A program made the translations under genes and the position numbers. Positions 63,962-64,000 of a stretch of 64,000 nt of DNA are shown in pieces. This stretch comes from DASVCS01 sp036381495 (GTDB lineage Bacteria > Gemmatimonadota > Gemmatimonadetes > Longimicrobiales > RSA9), in contig DASVCS010000032.1 of the NCBI GenBank assembly GCA_036381495.1, forward strand, positions 25,034 through 89,033, given 5' to 3'. Position 1 is the stretch's first letter; each line of letters begins with the position of its first letter. The notes beneath the pieces are model-generated. The model ran no database searches and was not told where the DNA came from. It saw only the letters and a list, made by a program, of their open reading frames with translations.

Positions 63962-64000
63962 GGGTGGGAAGCCTATGCCCCGCCCCCCGGCCCTTGCCCC

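Overview
The window is about 64 kb of very GC-rich bacterial chromosome with almost no non-coding DNA. It carries a SusC/SusD outer-membrane pair, a meso-diaminopimelate-type MurE, a PASTA-tailed FtsI, lipoproteins and beta-barrel-like exported proteins, and flagellar-type chemotaxis genes. That mix suggests a diderm of the Gemmatimonadota or a close relative. The assignment is inferred from gene content and base composition only. I saw no phage, transposase, CRISPR array, rRNA or tRNA.

Region 1 (1-8.0 kb, minus strand): a chemotaxis block transcribed cheA-cheW, then a secreted TonB-C-domain protein, a methyl-accepting chemotaxis protein, cheR and cheB (cut by the window edge). Two promoters of the FliA (sigma-28) type, each with a 12-bp spacer, precede cheA and the tonB-like/mcp unit. 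A decayed hybrid histidine kinase, truncated and split by an in-frame TAG, lies between cheA and recG.

Region 2 (8.1-32.1 kb, minus strand): recG, ftsY, a VWA-like membrane protein and an M23 peptidase, preceded in transcription order by a complete dcw cluster: mraZ-rsmH-ftsL-ftsI-murE-murF-mraY-murD-ftsW-murG-murC-ftsQ-ftsA-ftsZ. Most joints are 4-nt stop/start overlaps. Four MraZ boxes at 10-bp spacing and a sigma-70-type promoter precede mraZ. A family of GC-rich repeat elements built from (A/G)GGGCT hexamers and GTTTACGTTTACG motifs occurs three times here: two inverted copies flank the M23 gene (one supplying the ftsZ stop codon), and a diverged copy lies in frame inside murF.

Region 3 (32.1-46.7 kb): a YegS-like lipid kinase (plus), a TPR protein, UvrD helicase, a small orphan protein (plus), M19 dipeptidase, a 3-methyladenine glycosylase, a NYN/LOTUS/HhH protein, an acyl-CoA synthetase, aroB, a DUF2905 protein and a YbdK-type carboxylate-amine ligase. 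Convergent gene pairs are separated by strong hairpins.

Region 4 (46.9-50.6 kb, plus strand): two D-Ala-D-Ala-ligase-like ATP-grasp enzymes, a GNAT acetyltransferase that seems to start at CTG, and a lysine 2,3-aminomutase, all overlapping. This is the best candidate for an undescribed system: beta-lysine formation and acetylation combined with amide ligation.

Region 5 (50.7-64 kb): a lipoprotein metalloprotease, folK, a cupin, a run of small exported orphan proteins (one resembling a free-standing TonB-receptor plug fragment), the SusD/SusC pair, tyrS and a BadF/NagK-type kinase.
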